Notes: generated by a model not told the origin, from the sequence alone. Numbered from the stretch's first letter, positions 35,182 to 45,231 are shown. The stretch: DNA of 59,826 nucleotides from Lutibacter sp. (GCF_021647475.1 NZ_JAKIUR010000013.1:1-59826); one strand, 5' to 3'. Numbers and translations are program-made.

Positions 35182-36054
35182 ATGAGTGTTTTAGTAAATA
35201 AAAATTCAAATATAATAGTACAAGGCTTTACAGGTAGTGAAGGAACTTTTCATGCGGGTCAAATGATTGATTATGGCACTAATGTTGTTGGAGGAGTAAC
35301 ACCAGGAAAAGGAGGTCAAATGCACTTAAATAAACCAGTATTCAATACAGTACAAGATGCTGTTGATCAAGTTAAAGCAGATACCTCTATTATTTTTGTT
35401 CCGCCAGCATTTGCTGCTGATGCAATTATGGAAGCTGCAGCTGCAGGTATTAAAGTTATTATTTGTATTACTGAAGGTATTCCTGTAGCCGATATGGTTA
35501 AAGTTAAAGCTTATATAGAAAATAAAGATTGTAGATTAGTTGGCCCTAACTGTCCAGGAGTTATAACTCCAGATGAAGCTAAAGTTGGTATTATGCCAGG
35601 TTTTATATTTAAAAAAGGAAATATTGGTATTGTTTCTAAATCTGGTACATTAACTTATGAAGCTGCCGATCAAGTAGTAAAAAATGGTTATGGTATTTCT
35701 ACTGCTATTGGAATTGGTGGAGATCCAATTATTGGAACAACTACAAAAGATGCCGTAGAAATGTTTATGAATGATGATGAAACTGATGCTATTGTTATGA
35801 TTGGTGAAATTGGAGGTCAATTAGAAGCTGAAGCTGCAGAATGGATTAAAAAAACAGGAAATAAAAAACCTGTAATAGGATTTATTGCTGGTCAAACCGC
35901 TCCTAAAGGAAGAACTATGGGGCATGCAGGGGCAATAGTTGGCGGTAAAAATGACACGGCTCAAGCTAAAATGGAAATATTAAGAGAAAATGGAATTTAC
36001 GTGGTTGAATCTCCTGCTAAAATAGGAGCAAAAGTTGCTGAAGTTTTAGGTTAA
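35182..36054 (+). CDS. sucD: Succinate--CoA ligase alpha subunit
   Basis: A 290-residue alpha subunit of succinyl-CoA synthetase (TCA cycle). The CoA-binding Rossmann part has QGFTGSEGTFHAGQM; the phospho-His region is GRTMGHAGAIVGG. The beta subunit gene sucC is not in the window, consistent with the split arrangement common in Bacteroidota. It ends at a terminator. Confidence 0.97.
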   Translation: MSVLVNKNSNIIVQGFTGSEGTFHAGQMIDYGTNVVGGVTPGKGGQMHLNKPVFNTVQDAVDQVKADTSIIFVPPAFAADAIMEAAAAGIKVIICITEGIPVADMVKVKAYIENKDCRLVGPNCPGVITPDEAKVGIMPGFIFKKGNIGIVSKSGTLTYEAADQVVKNGYGISTAIGIGGDPIIGTTTKDAVEMFMNDDETDAIVMIGEIGGQLEAEAAEWIKKTGNKKPVIGFIAGQTAPKGRTMGHAGAIVGGKNDTAQAKMEILRENGIYVVESPAKIGAKVAEVLG

Positions 36055-36074
36055 TTTCTCTAAAATAAAATATT

Positions 36075-36105
36075 GAGAGCTTCCTTAAAAAGGAGGCTTT
36101 TTTTA
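36075..36105 (+). terminator. Terminator after sucD
   Basis: AGCTTCCTT (36078-36086) pairs with AAGGAGGCT (36090-36098) with one T-G pair, a three-base loop and a T run. Confidence 0.85.
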
Positions 36106-36116
36106 TCTCAAATTTG

Positions 36117-36124
36117 TATATTTG
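36117..36124 (+). promoter_or_regulatory. Candidate -7 promoter element of fabG
   Basis: TATATTTG fits TAnnTTTG. It lies after the sucD terminator and 20 bases before the ATG at 36145, which supports that start. Confidence 0.6.
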
Positions 36125-36144
36125 AATCTATTAAAATTAAATAC

Positions 36145-36891
36145 ATGAAACTTTTAGAAAATAAAAATACATTAATTACTGGAGCAACTCGTGGTATCGG
36201 AAAAGGAATTGCTATAGAATTTGCTAAACAAGGCTCTAATATTGCTTTTACCTATAATGCTTCTGTTGAAGCTGCCAAAAGTTTAGAAACCGAATTAAGT
36301 TCTTATGGCATTAAAGCTAAAGGATATCAATCTAATGCTGCAAATTTTGATGCTGCTCAGGAATTAGCTAAAGAAGTTTTGAAAGAATTTGGTTCTATTG
36401 ATGTATTAATTAATAATGCCGGAATTACAAAAGACAATTTGTTAATGCGTATTTCTGAAGAAGATTTTGATAAGGTAATAGAAGTAAATCTTAAATCTGT
36501 TTTTAATTTAACTAAAGCAGTAATTAGACCTATGATGAAACAACGTTTAGGCTCTATAATTAATATGACTTCTATAGTTGGAATTAAAGGAAACGCAGGG
36601 CAAACAAATTATGCAGCTTCTAAAGCAGGAATTATTGGTTTTACTAAATCCGTTGCTTTAGAACTTGGATCAAGAAATATACGTTGCAACGCTATTGCTC
36701 CGGGCTTTATAGAAACTGAAATGACTGCTAAACTAAATGAAGATGTTGTGCAAGGTTGGAGAGATGCTATTCCTTTAAAAAGAGGAGGAACTCCAAAAGA
36801 TATTGCAAATGCATGCGTATTTTTAGCATCTGATTTGAGTTCGTATATTACAGGACAAACACTAAGCGTTGATGGTGGTATGCTTACCTAA
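36145..36891 (+). CDS. fabG: 3-oxoacyl-ACP reductase
   Basis: A 248-residue short-chain dehydrogenase of fatty acid synthesis. The cofactor motif TGATRGIGKGIA, the NNAG motif and the catalytic Ser-Tyr-Lys (NMTSIVG ... NYAASKAG) are all present. A longer open frame begins at 36073, but that segment lies across the sucD terminator and encodes unrelated residues, so the Met at 36145 is chosen. It lies 12 bases before the VWA protein gene. Confidence 0.95.
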   Translation: MKLLENKNTLITGATRGIGKGIAIEFAKQGSNIAFTYNASVEAAKSLETELSSYGIKAKGYQSNAANFDAAQELAKEVLKEFGSIDVLINNAGITKDNLLMRISEEDFDKVIEVNLKSVFNLTKAVIRPMMKQRLGSIINMTSIVGIKGNAGQTNYAASKAGIIGFTKSVALELGSRNIRCNAIAPGFIETEMTAKLNEDVVQGWRDAIPLKRGGTPKDIANACVFLASDLSSYITGQTLSVDGGMLT

Positions 36892-36903
36892 ATATCAAAT
36901 ATT

Positions 36904-38928
36904 TTGAACACTAAAACAGCTTTATTTATAATTATAGCATTCTGTATTGCTTTATTACTAGCTGTATTCCAATATATTTTTAAATCAAAAAACGAAGGGA
37001 AAGTTAAATATTGGCTTTCTCTTTTACGTTTTTTAAGTGTTTTTTTAATATTAGTTGTATTTATAAATCCATCTATAAATAAAATAAGCTATCAAATAGT
37101 AAAACCAAAACTTTTTGTAGCCATTGATAATTCTCAATCTATAAAATTTAATAATAACGATGCTATTGTAACTAACTTGGTGAAACAAGTGAAAAACAAT
37201 AAATTATTAAATTCTAAATTTGATATTAATTATTATAGTTTTGGTGATAAAGTTAGCGTTTTAGATAGTTTGACTTTTAATGGAGCTACTACTAATTTAT
37301 CGCTTCCAATACAAATTATTCCTGAAACAGACTTAATTTCTAAGACTCCAATAGTTTTAATTACCGATGGAAATCAAACGGAAGGATCTTTAGATTATAC
37401 AAGTTATAAAAATGCTATTTATCCAATAATTGTTGGCGATACTAGTACTTTTGAAGATATTAAAATTAGTAATGTTAATGTAAATACAACCACTAATATT
37501 AATAATAATTTTCCTGTAGAACTGTTTGTAAATTATGATGGAAAATTACCTATTCATAAAAAATTAACTATTTATAATAATAAAAAATTAGTATTTAATA
37601 AAAGAATAGATTTATCTAAAACTAATACTACTATAAATTTACTAATTTATTTGAAAGCTGATAAAGAAGGAAATCAATATTATACCGCTGAGATTGAAGC
37701 TTTAAAAAATGAAAAAAACAGGCTTAATAATAAGGTTTATTTTAGCACTAAAGTAATTGATAACCCAATAAAAATTGCTATAATTTCTACTATAAATCAT
37801 CCAGATATTGGAGCGTTAAAGGAAGCTATTGAAAGTAAAAAACAATTAAAAGTTGATTTGATAATCAATTTAGATAAAGATATTGAATATAAAGATTATC
37901 AGTTATTTATAATCTACCAACCAACCGTAAAAGTAAATGAAATATTTAAACAAATTAATAATTTAAATAAAAATTATTTTATAATATCTGGTTTACATAC
38001 TAATTGGAATTATTTAAACTCAGCTCAAAATTATTTCACAAAAAAAGATCTTCAAAATAGTGAAAAATTTGAATGTTTTTTAAATACAGATTACAGCAAA
38101 TTTTTTGTTAAAAATCTAGATTTTTCAAGTTTACCACCGTTGATTTCTAATTTTGGAAAATTCACTTTTAATCAACCTTATGAAACCTTATTGTATAAAA
38201 AAATAAATGGAATAAAAACAAATCAACCGTTATTAGTAACATTAAATGATAATAATAGAAAAATTGCATTGATGAGTGGTGAGAATATTTGGAAATGGAG
38301 AATGCAAAGTTTTGCTAAAAATAAATCGTTTTTAAATTTTGATAATTTTATTGCTAATTTAATTCAATATTTGTCATCAAAAAATAGTAAAAACAGACTG
38401 AAAGTAACAGCAAAATCTATATATTATTTAAATGAATCTATTGAAGTAAGTGCTACTTATTTTAATGAAAATTCAGAGATTGATGTACGAAATAAATTAT
38501 GGTTGACGCTATATAATAAACAACATAAATTCATTAAAAAAATTCCTTTTACGGTTAATCAAAATCAATATAAAGTTAATGTATCTAATTTAGATACAGG
38601 TGTTTATCATTATGTAATTAGTGATAAAAGCCAAACAGTATATTATAAAAATAGCTTTAAAATCACTGCTTTTAATTTAGAAAAACAATTTAAAAACTCT
38701 AATTATAAAAATTTACAAATTATTGCAAATAACTCAAGTGGAAACTTGTTTTTTCAAAATAATTTACGAAAATTAGAAAAAAGCCTTATTTCCAATCCAA
38801 ATTTTAAATCTATTCAAAAAAAAGAAATAGTTAAAGAATCTATAATTAATTGGAAGTGGCTACTATTTCTTATTACTTTATTTTTAAGTGGAGAGTGGTT
38901 TTTAAGAAAATATATCGGAAAAATGTGA
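36904..38928 (+). CDS. VWA-domain membrane protein of unknown function
   Basis: A 674-residue protein with two N-terminal transmembrane segments (about residues 5-27 and 38-57), a von Willebrand A domain with the metal-site motif DNSQS and a second element ITDGNQTEGS, an Ig-like/amidotransferase-like middle and one C-terminal transmembrane segment (WKWLLFLITLFLSGEWFL). It starts with TTG at 36904; no ATG lies between the fabG stop and this codon. It resembles the large flavobacterial VWA proteins related to BatA/BatB, but no moxR or other bat gene is present. The role is unknown; it is probably co-transcribed with fabG. Confidence 0.75.
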   Translation: MNTKTALFIIIAFCIALLLAVFQYIFKSKNEGKVKYWLSLLRFLSVFLILVVFINPSINKISYQIVKPKLFVAIDNSQSIKFNNNDAIVTNLVKQVKNNKLLNSKFDINYYSFGDKVSVLDSLTFNGATTNLSLPIQIIPETDLISKTPIVLITDGNQTEGSLDYTSYKNAIYPIIVGDTSTFEDIKISNVNVNTTTNINNNFPVELFVNYDGKLPIHKKLTIYNNKKLVFNKRIDLSKTNTTINLLIYLKADKEGNQYYTAEIEALKNEKNRLNNKVYFSTKVIDNPIKIAIISTINHPDIGALKEAIESKKQLKVDLIINLDKDIEYKDYQLFIIYQPTVKVNEIFKQINNLNKNYFIISGLHTNWNYLNSAQNYFTKKDLQNSEKFECFLNTDYSKFFVKNLDFSSLPPLISNFGKFTFNQPYETLLYKKINGIKTNQPLLVTLNDNNRKIALMSGENIWKWRMQSFAKNKSFLNFDNFIANLIQYLSSKNSKNRLKVTAKSIYYLNESIEVSATYFNENSEIDVRNKLWLTLYNKQHKFIKKIPFTVNQNQYKVNVSNLDTGVYHYVISDKSQTVYYKNSFKITAFNLEKQFKNSNYKNLQIIANNSSGNLFFQNNLRKLEKSLISNPNFKSIQKKEIVKESIINWKWLLFLITLFLSGEWFLRKYIGKM

Positions 38929-38990
38929 TTTAATGTATGTAAGTTTTTATCAATTTTTAAACGGTAATATTCAACAAATTATATTAAGTA

Positions 38991-39167
38991 ATAACCTGAG
39001 TTCTATATAAAGATTTAGTTGTTCAAAACGCTATTCTCGATACAATTTTCTATTGAAAATTACTCGAATTAACGTGTTTTGTTTGCAAATTACGTCAGAT
39101 TGAGTGAAATTCTGAAAGAATTTTGTATCGAAATCAAGTAATTTGCTTACATCGAACTCAGGTTAAT
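38991..39167. repeat. Interspersed inverted-repeat element, copy 2
   Basis: The outer ends TAACCTGAGTTC (38992-39003) and GAACTCAGGTTA (39154-39165) are exact inverted repeats. Nested inside, a unit reading TCTCGATACAATTTTC ... ACTCGAATTAACG (39035-39074) faces its inverted copy ACGTCAGATTGAGTG ... TTTTGTATCGAA (39092-39132). The inner units share CGTCAG and TTGTATCGA with 12780-12895. No open frame is present, so it looks like a non-coding mobile palindromic or MITE-like element filling the gap 38929-39250. Confidence 0.8.
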
Positions 39168-39250
39168 AAATAAAATTGATAATTAAATTAATAAAAACAA
39201 TAAAATTTAATCACAAAATAGTCCAAAAGATTTCATATTTGCAATATCAG

Positions 39251-39637
39251 ATGAAGAAAGTATTAGTAACCATATTATCATTTACTATTCTATTTCAAAG
39301 TTTTAACTTTCAATTAGAAGATATTACTAAGATACCAACTCTTGTGAATCATATTGCTGATCATTTTGAGAATGGAGATAGTTTTATGGATTTTATTTCA
39401 ATGCATTATGGAAGTCAGTATGAAATTCATAAAACAAAGCATAAAGAACATCAAAAATTACCACTTAAACAATATTTGCTAGATCTACATTTTCAGGTTT
39501 ATATTTCTGTATATACTAAAAATTTAGTAGTAAATTCTTTTAAAGAAATTAATTTAGATAAAAAAGTATATGCTTATACAGAACTATCTTCAAACTTTCT
39601 TTTAACTAAAATTTTTCAACCTCCAAAGCACACATAA
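39251..39637 (+). CDS. Small secreted protein linked to metal efflux
   Basis: A 128-residue protein with a signal-like N-terminus (MKKVLVTILSFTILFQSFNF) and a Lys/His-containing middle (HKTKHKEHQKLPLKQYLLD). The Met at 39251 is preferred over an upstream one at 39176, since it gives a proper signal sequence. Similar short proteins precede CusA-type pumps in flavobacteria, as far as I recall; the function is unknown, though a periplasmic metal-binding or sensing role is possible. It lies 72 bases before the pump gene. Confidence 0.65.
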   Translation: MKKVLVTILSFTILFQSFNFQLEDITKIPTLVNHIADHFENGDSFMDFISMHYGSQYEIHKTKHKEHQKLPLKQYLLDLHFQVYISVYTKNLVVNSFKEINLDKKVYAYTELSSNFLLTKIFQPPKHT

Positions 39638-39709
39638 TTCAATTATTATTTTACAATTAGAAAGTCATATTATTGATTTTCAACACTATAAACTATAATT
39701 AATTAAATT

Positions 39710-42700
39710 ATGTTACAAAAAATCATTAAGATAAGTATTGAAAATAAACTTATCGTTTTATTAATTACCGCAGCAATATTTGCATTTGGTTTATTTTCAT
39801 TAACACAAATACCAATAGGTGCTGTACCCGATATTACAAACAATCAAGTACAGGTTATAACAACTTCAAGAAATTTATCTACACAAGATGTTGAACAATT
39901 TATTACCTATCCTATTGAGTTGGAAATGGCTAATTTACCTGGAGTTCAAGAGATTAGATCTATTTCGAAATTCGGATTATCTGTTGTTACAATTGTATTT
40001 GATGATGATATAGGAACTTATTTACCTCGCCAATTAATTGCTGAAAAAATTAAAACAGCAGCTGAAAAAATACCTAAAGGATTTGGAACCCCAGAAATGG
40101 GGCCAATTACTACGGGTTTAGGGGAAATTTATCAATATATTTTAGATACAAAACCTGGATATAAAAATAAATATTCTCCAATGGAACTTAGAACTATCCA
40201 AGATTGGGTTGTAAAACGTCAATTATCTGGAATTCCAGGAGTTGTTGAAATAAATACCTGGGGTGGATATTTAAAACAATATGAAGTTGCTTTAAATCCT
40301 GAAAAATTAAAATCAATGAATATTGAGATTACTCAAATTGTTGATGCCTTGGAAAAAAATAATAGTGTTGCTGGAGGAGGATATATTGAAAAAACCAATG
40401 AAAGCTACTTCGTTAGAGGAGAAGGGATGATTAAAACCTTGGAAGATATTGAAACAATTGTTATAAAAAATATTGAAGGCGTTCCAGTTTTAATAAAAGA
40501 TGTTGCAGAAGTTAAATTTGGTTTCGCAAACAGATTTGGGGCAATTACAGGTAATGGTGAAGGAGAAAAAGTATTAGGACAAGTAATGATGCTTAAAGGT
40601 GGCGACTCAAACGAAGTTATTAAAGCCGTAAAACAACGTGTGTCCGAAATACAAAAAACACTACCAGAAGGTGTTTTTATAAATGGTTTTTTAGAACGAA
40701 GTGAATTAATAGGTAAAACTACTTTTACAATTGCTGAAAACTTAATTTTAGGAGTTCTCATCGTAATTTTTGTTGTGATTTTACTTTTAGGAAGTTTTAG
40801 ATCAGGATTAGTTGTAGCATCTGTAATACCATTATCACTTTTGTTTACATTATCATTGATGTACATTTTTGGAGTTGATGCTAATTTAATGAGTTTAGGA
40901 GCGATAGATTTTGGTATTATTATAGATGGAGCCGTAATTATTGTTGAATTTATTGCCTTTAAAATAACAAGCAATAGAAAGGAATTAATGCTTTTATCAG
41001 AAGCTGACAGGCAAGATAGTATTGATGAGATTACCTATAAAAGTAGTTCCAAAATGATGACATCAGCAGTATTTGGTCAACTTATTATATTAATTGTATT
41101 TATACCAATTTTATCACTCAGCGGCGTTGAAGGAAAAATGTTTAAACCAATGGCTATGGCATTTAGTTTTGCATTAATAGGAGCCATGTTTTTATGTTTT
41201 ACTTATGTACCTGTAATTTCTTCGATATTTTTAAAACCTGAAAAAGTAACTAAAAACAACATATCAAAACGTTTAATGTCATTTTTCAATATGTTGTATG
41301 AGCCAACAATTAAATGGGCATTAAAAAATAAAAAAAGTGTAATTGGAGCTTCTATTGCATTATTAATAGGAACAGGTATTCTTTTTAGCAAAATGGGAGG
41401 AGAGTTTATACCAACGTTAGATGAAGGAGATTTTGTAATTCAACCTGTTTTAAAAACAGGAACTTCTTTATCAAGAACAGTAGAAATTACAACACAGATT
41501 GAACAAATTTTATTAGATAATTTTCCAGAAGTAGACCAAGTAGTTTCACGTATTGGTGCTGCTGAAGTTCCTACTGATCCTATGTCTATGGAAGAAAGTG
41601 ATGTAATTATTAAATTAAAACCAAAAGGAGAATGGGTTTCTGCAAATTCAAAAGATGAATTAGCCGATAAGTTTAAAGAAAAATTATCTATAATTCCAGA
41701 TGTAGATTTTGAATTTACACAACCTATAGAAATGCGTTTTAATGAGTTAATTACAGGTGTTAGAGCTGATGTTGCAATTAAAATATTTGGCGAAGATTTA
41801 ACTATTTTGGCAAGTAAAGCAAATGAAATAAAATCTAAAATTGCTAATGTTGAAGGTGCAGCTGATATTATTGTTGAAAAAATTGATGGTTTACCACAAA
41901 TGACAGTTAATTATGATAGAAAAAAAGTAGCACGTTATGGTTTAAATATTCACGATTTAAATCAAGTAGTTTCTATGGCTTTTGCAGGGCAAATAGTAGG
42001 AAATGTTTTTGAAGGTGAGCGTAGATTTGATTTAGTAGTGCGTTTTCAATCTGAATATAGAAAAAATATTGACGATCTTAAAAACTTATATGTTGATGCT
42101 CCTTCAGGAAATAAAATTCCATTGCATGAATTAGCCACCATAGAATATACAAAAGGACCAGCAAAAATATCTAGAGATGATACTAAAAGACGTATTGTAA
42201 TTGGTGTTAATGTAAGAAACAGAGATATGGAATCTGTTGTGAAAGATGTTCAGAAAATTATAAATGAACAAGTAAAATTACCTGTTGGCTATACCATTTC
42301 TTATGGTGGGCAGTTTGAAAATTTAAATAGTGCCAAAGCACGTTTAAAAATTGCTGTACCAATAGCTTTATTACTCATATTCATACTATTACATTTTGCG
42401 TTTAAATCTATAAAAGAAGCTCTAATGGTATTTTCTGCTATTCCATTATCGGCTGTTGGTGGTGTGCTTTTTCTTTGGATAAGAGATTTGCCATTTAGTA
42501 TATCAGCGGGTGTTGGATTTATAGCTTTATTTGGTATTGCTGTTTTAAATGGAATTGTACTTATTGAGCATTTAAAAGAGTTGAAAAAAAGAGGAATGGA
42601 TGATATCAATGAACGAATAATATTAGGAACAAAAGAACGCTTAAGACCCATTATTTTAACGGCAGCTGCAGCCGCACTTGGTTTTTTACCAATGGCAATA

Positions 42701-44038
42701 TCAACCAATGCAGGAGCAGAAGTTCAAAGGCCACTAGCTACGGTTGTTATTGGTGGTTTAGTAACAGCAACAATTTTAACCTTGGTAGTACTACCCGTTT
42801 TATACGCCATTTTTGACACTAAAGAGTTTAAAATTAAAAGAAAAAATAAATTTAAAATAACTATATTTTCTTTACTTATTTTGAGTCCAATAATAGCTTT
42901 CTCACAAGCAAAACCAATAGCTTTAAATGAGGCTATTTCTTTAGCTGTCAACAACAATAAAGAACTTAACATTAGGCAATTAGTAGTTAATAAAGATAAA
43001 AAATTGGTTAATGGTGCTTTTGAGATTGAAAAAACAAAATTATATTATACTTATGACGAAACTAATTTAGGCATAGATGGTAAACCTTTTGAAACTTTTG
43101 GTATTGATCAAACCATAGAATTTCCTACGGTTTATTTTGCGAAAAGTAAAGTAGTAAAAATCAATGCTAATTTATCTAATTTAAATTATAAAATAGCAAA
43201 AGAGAACCTAATAAAAGAGGTGTCAAAATTGTATTATACAATTGTTTATTTGAATCAAAAAAAGAAATATTTAGCTCATATAGATAGTTTGTATAAGGAT
43301 TTCTCAATAGCAGCAAAGCGAAAATTTGAATTGGGAGAGTCTAATTATTTAGAAATGATTATTTCTCAATCAAAACACAAGCAATTTGAAGTACAGTATA
43401 ATCAGCTTCAAAATGATATAAATATTGTGTATGAAAGTTTTAACTTATTACTTCAAACAGATAAGGTAACGAGAGTAAAAGATATAAGATTAGCAAAAGT
43501 TAAATTAAAGTATTTAGATTTAAGCTCACATCTGGTTAATAAATATTATACTGAAAACTCAAGATTGTTTAGAGCTAAAAAAAGATTGGAAAAACAACAA
43601 TTATTACCTGATTTGCATTTTAATTACTTTAATAATAAAGATTTAATAGCAAATACAACTGTAAATAGTTTTCAGGCAGGAATATCAATACCACTCTTTT
43701 TTATGGGTAAATCAGCAAAAATTAATGCAGCCAAAATACAGGAAGATATTTCAAATGAAACAGCAATTAATTCAAGTATTAAACTGAAATCAAAATATAT
43801 AAATTTATTAGAAGAGCTTAAAAAGAATGAATTTCAATTAGATTATTACCAAAATAATGGTAAGAAGCTAGCATCTGAAATTTTAAAAACCGCTATTCTA
43901 AGTTATAAAAATGGTGAAATAGACTTTTTTCAATATATACAAAGTATTGAAACAGTAAATAAAATTGAAATGAATCACCTAATTAATTTGAATACATACA
44001 ATCAAATTGTTTTAGAAATAAATTATTTAAACTTATAA
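39710..44038 (+). CDS. CusA/CzcA heavy-metal RND pump fused to a TolC-like protein
   Basis: A 1442-residue fusion. Residues 1 to about 1040 are a heavy-metal RND inner-membrane pump (IPIGAVPDITNNQVQV near the start). The transmembrane proton-relay motif DFGIIIDGAVIIVE, at about residue 401, fits the HME class pumping divalent cations (Co, Zn, Cd, Ni) rather than the Cu/Ag class. Residues about 1068-1442 form a TolC-family outer membrane factor (ALNEAISLAVNNNKEL, coiled-coil helices). Between them lies a signal-peptide-like stretch (residues about 1048-1066, ending IIAFSQ). Such fusions are widespread in Bacteroidota. It is followed four bases later by its adaptor gene. Confidence 0.92.
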   Translation: MLQKIIKISIENKLIVLLITAAIFAFGLFSLTQIPIGAVPDITNNQVQVITTSRNLSTQDVEQFITYPIELEMANLPGVQEIRSISKFGLSVVTIVFDDDIGTYLPRQLIAEKIKTAAEKIPKGFGTPEMGPITTGLGEIYQYILDTKPGYKNKYSPMELRTIQDWVVKRQLSGIPGVVEINTWGGYLKQYEVALNPEKLKSMNIEITQIVDALEKNNSVAGGGYIEKTNESYFVRGEGMIKTLEDIETIVIKNIEGVPVLIKDVAEVKFGFANRFGAITGNGEGEKVLGQVMMLKGGDSNEVIKAVKQRVSEIQKTLPEGVFINGFLERSELIGKTTFTIAENLILGVLIVIFVVILLLGSFRSGLVVASVIPLSLLFTLSLMYIFGVDANLMSLGAIDFGIIIDGAVIIVEFIAFKITSNRKELMLLSEADRQDSIDEITYKSSSKMMTSAVFGQLIILIVFIPILSLSGVEGKMFKPMAMAFSFALIGAMFLCFTYVPVISSIFLKPEKVTKNNISKRLMSFFNMLYEPTIKWALKNKKSVIGASIALLIGTGILFSKMGGEFIPTLDEGDFVIQPVLKTGTSLSRTVEITTQIEQILLDNFPEVDQVVSRIGAAEVPTDPMSMEESDVIIKLKPKGEWVSANSKDELADKFKEKLSIIPDVDFEFTQPIEMRFNELITGVRADVAIKIFGEDLTILASKANEIKSKIANVEGAADIIVEKIDGLPQMTVNYDRKKVARYGLNIHDLNQVVSMAFAGQIVGNVFEGERRFDLVVRFQSEYRKNIDDLKNLYVDAPSGNKIPLHELATIEYTKGPAKISRDDTKRRIVIGVNVRNRDMESVVKDVQKIINEQVKLPVGYTISYGGQFENLNSAKARLKIAVPIALLLIFILLHFAFKSIKEALMVFSAIPLSAVGGVLFLWIRDLPFSISAGVGFIALFGIAVLNGIVLIEHLKELKKRGMDDINERIILGTKERLRPIILTAAAAALGFLPMAISTNAGAEVQRPLATVVIGGLVTATILTLVVLPVLYAIFDTKEFKIKRKNKFKITIFSLLILSPIIAFSQAKPIALNEAISLAVNNNKELNIRQLVVNKDKKLVNGAFEIEKTKLYYTYDETNLGIDGKPFETFGIDQTIEFPTVYFAKSKVVKINANLSNLNYKIAKENLIKEVSKLYYTIVYLNQKKKYLAHIDSLYKDFSIAAKRKFELGESNYLEMIISQSKHKQFEVQYNQLQNDINIVYESFNLLLQTDKVTRVKDIRLAKVKLKYLDLSSHLVNKYYTENSRLFRAKKRLEKQQLLPDLHFNYFNNKDLIANTTVNSFQAGISIPLFFMGKSAKINAAKIQEDISNETAINSSIKLKSKYINLLEELKKNEFQLDYYQNNGKKLASEILKTAILSYKNGEIDFFQYIQSIETVNKIEMNHLINLNTYNQIVLEINYLNL

Positions 44039-44042
44039 AAAA

Positions 44043-45176
44043 ATGAAAAAAAAAATATCAAAAATAATAGTACTGCTGCTCTCGATTATTACAATTTCTT
44101 GTAATACTTCAAAGACAGAAGAAGCTACGGTTAATCCTATAAAAGAAGATAATAACCTTGTTGAGATTACTTCATCTCAGTTTGAAAATTCAAAAATGAA
44201 ATTAGGAAAAATTTCAAAACAACTTTTTACAGAAAGTATTAAAACCAATGGTTATATAGATGTTCCGCCAGCAAATAGAGCCAAAGTAAGTGCAATAATT
44301 GGAGGATATGTTAAGAAATCACCATTATTAGTAGGTGATAAAGTAAAAAAAGGACAATTATTGTTAACCATTGAAAATCCAGATTTTATTGAGATACAAC
44401 AAAATTATTTAGAGGTTTCTGAAAAATTAACTTACTTAAAGTCTGAGTATAATAGACAAAAAACATTATTCAAAGAAAAAATTACTTCACAAAAAAAATA
44501 TTTAAAAGCGGAAAGTGATTATAAAAGTGCTCTTGCTTCATTAAATGGATTGTCTCAAAAGTTGAAAATGATTAATATCAATCCGCTAAATGTAAAAGCA
44601 GGCAAAATAACGTCAATTGCACCAATTTATGCTCCTATTGGTGGCAGTGTAACTGCTGTTTACACAAATGTAGGAGAATTTATGAATGCATCAGATGTTT
44701 TATTAGAAATAATAAATAACGAGCATAAACACCTTGAGTTAATTGTATTTGAAAAGGAGATTTTAAAAATTAGAGAGAAACAACCTATTTTATTTAAAAT
44801 TCCTGAGTCTTCTACAAAAAAATATAAAGCAGAAGTTTACCTAGTAGGAAAGTCAATTGATAAAAATAGAACAGTTAGAGTACACGGACATTTAGAAGAC
44901 GAAGATGTACCCTTTATAGTAGGTATGTTTGTAGAAGCTGAAATTATTACTAACTCTGTTCAAAAACAAGCATTGCCTATTGAAGCTGTTCTTGAAAAAG
45001 ATAATGAATATTTTGTTTTAGTGCTGAAAGAAAAAAAGAATAAGGTCTATCAATTTGAAAAAGTTAAAATTAATGTTGGTATAAAAAATGAAAATGGGAT
45101 TGAAATAATTGGTAAGAATTTAGAAAACAAACAAATTTTAATGAAAGGAGCTTTCTTACCGTTAGAGAATGGGTAA
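44043..45176 (+). CDS. RND periplasmic adaptor lipoprotein (CusB-like)
   Basis: A 377-residue membrane fusion protein. A lipoprotein signal ends ITISC, so it is anchored in the envelope. It has a lipoyl/barrel-sandwich domain in two halves (GGYVKKSPLLVGDKVKKGQLL and IYAPIGGSVTAVYTNVGEF) around a helical hairpin, then a beta-barrel. It links the RND and TolC parts of the pump encoded upstream. The metal specificity follows that of the pump and is inferred only. Confidence 0.9.
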   Translation: MKKKISKIIVLLLSIITISCNTSKTEEATVNPIKEDNNLVEITSSQFENSKMKLGKISKQLFTESIKTNGYIDVPPANRAKVSAIIGGYVKKSPLLVGDKVKKGQLLLTIENPDFIEIQQNYLEVSEKLTYLKSEYNRQKTLFKEKITSQKKYLKAESDYKSALASLNGLSQKLKMININPLNVKAGKITSIAPIYAPIGGSVTAVYTNVGEFMNASDVLLEIINNEHKHLELIVFEKEILKIREKQPILFKIPESSTKKYKAEVYLVGKSIDKNRTVRVHGHLEDEDVPFIVGMFVEAEIITNSVQKQALPIEAVLEKDNEYFVLVLKEKKNKVYQFEKVKINVGIKNENGIEIIGKNLENKQILMKGAFLPLENG

Positions 45177-45231
45177 ACTGATTATTGTTACTAAATAGTA
45201 TTTAAAATTAAATTTAATGAATTCTATTTTG

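Noticed and set aside
36073..36144. Upstream extension of fabG to an earlier Met.
   Set aside because: It spans the sucD terminator and the fabG promoter element and does not match the family N-terminus.
40405..42972. Several long antisense frames opposite the RND pump gene.
   Set aside because: They arise from the codon usage of the real gene; no recognisable family or promoter.
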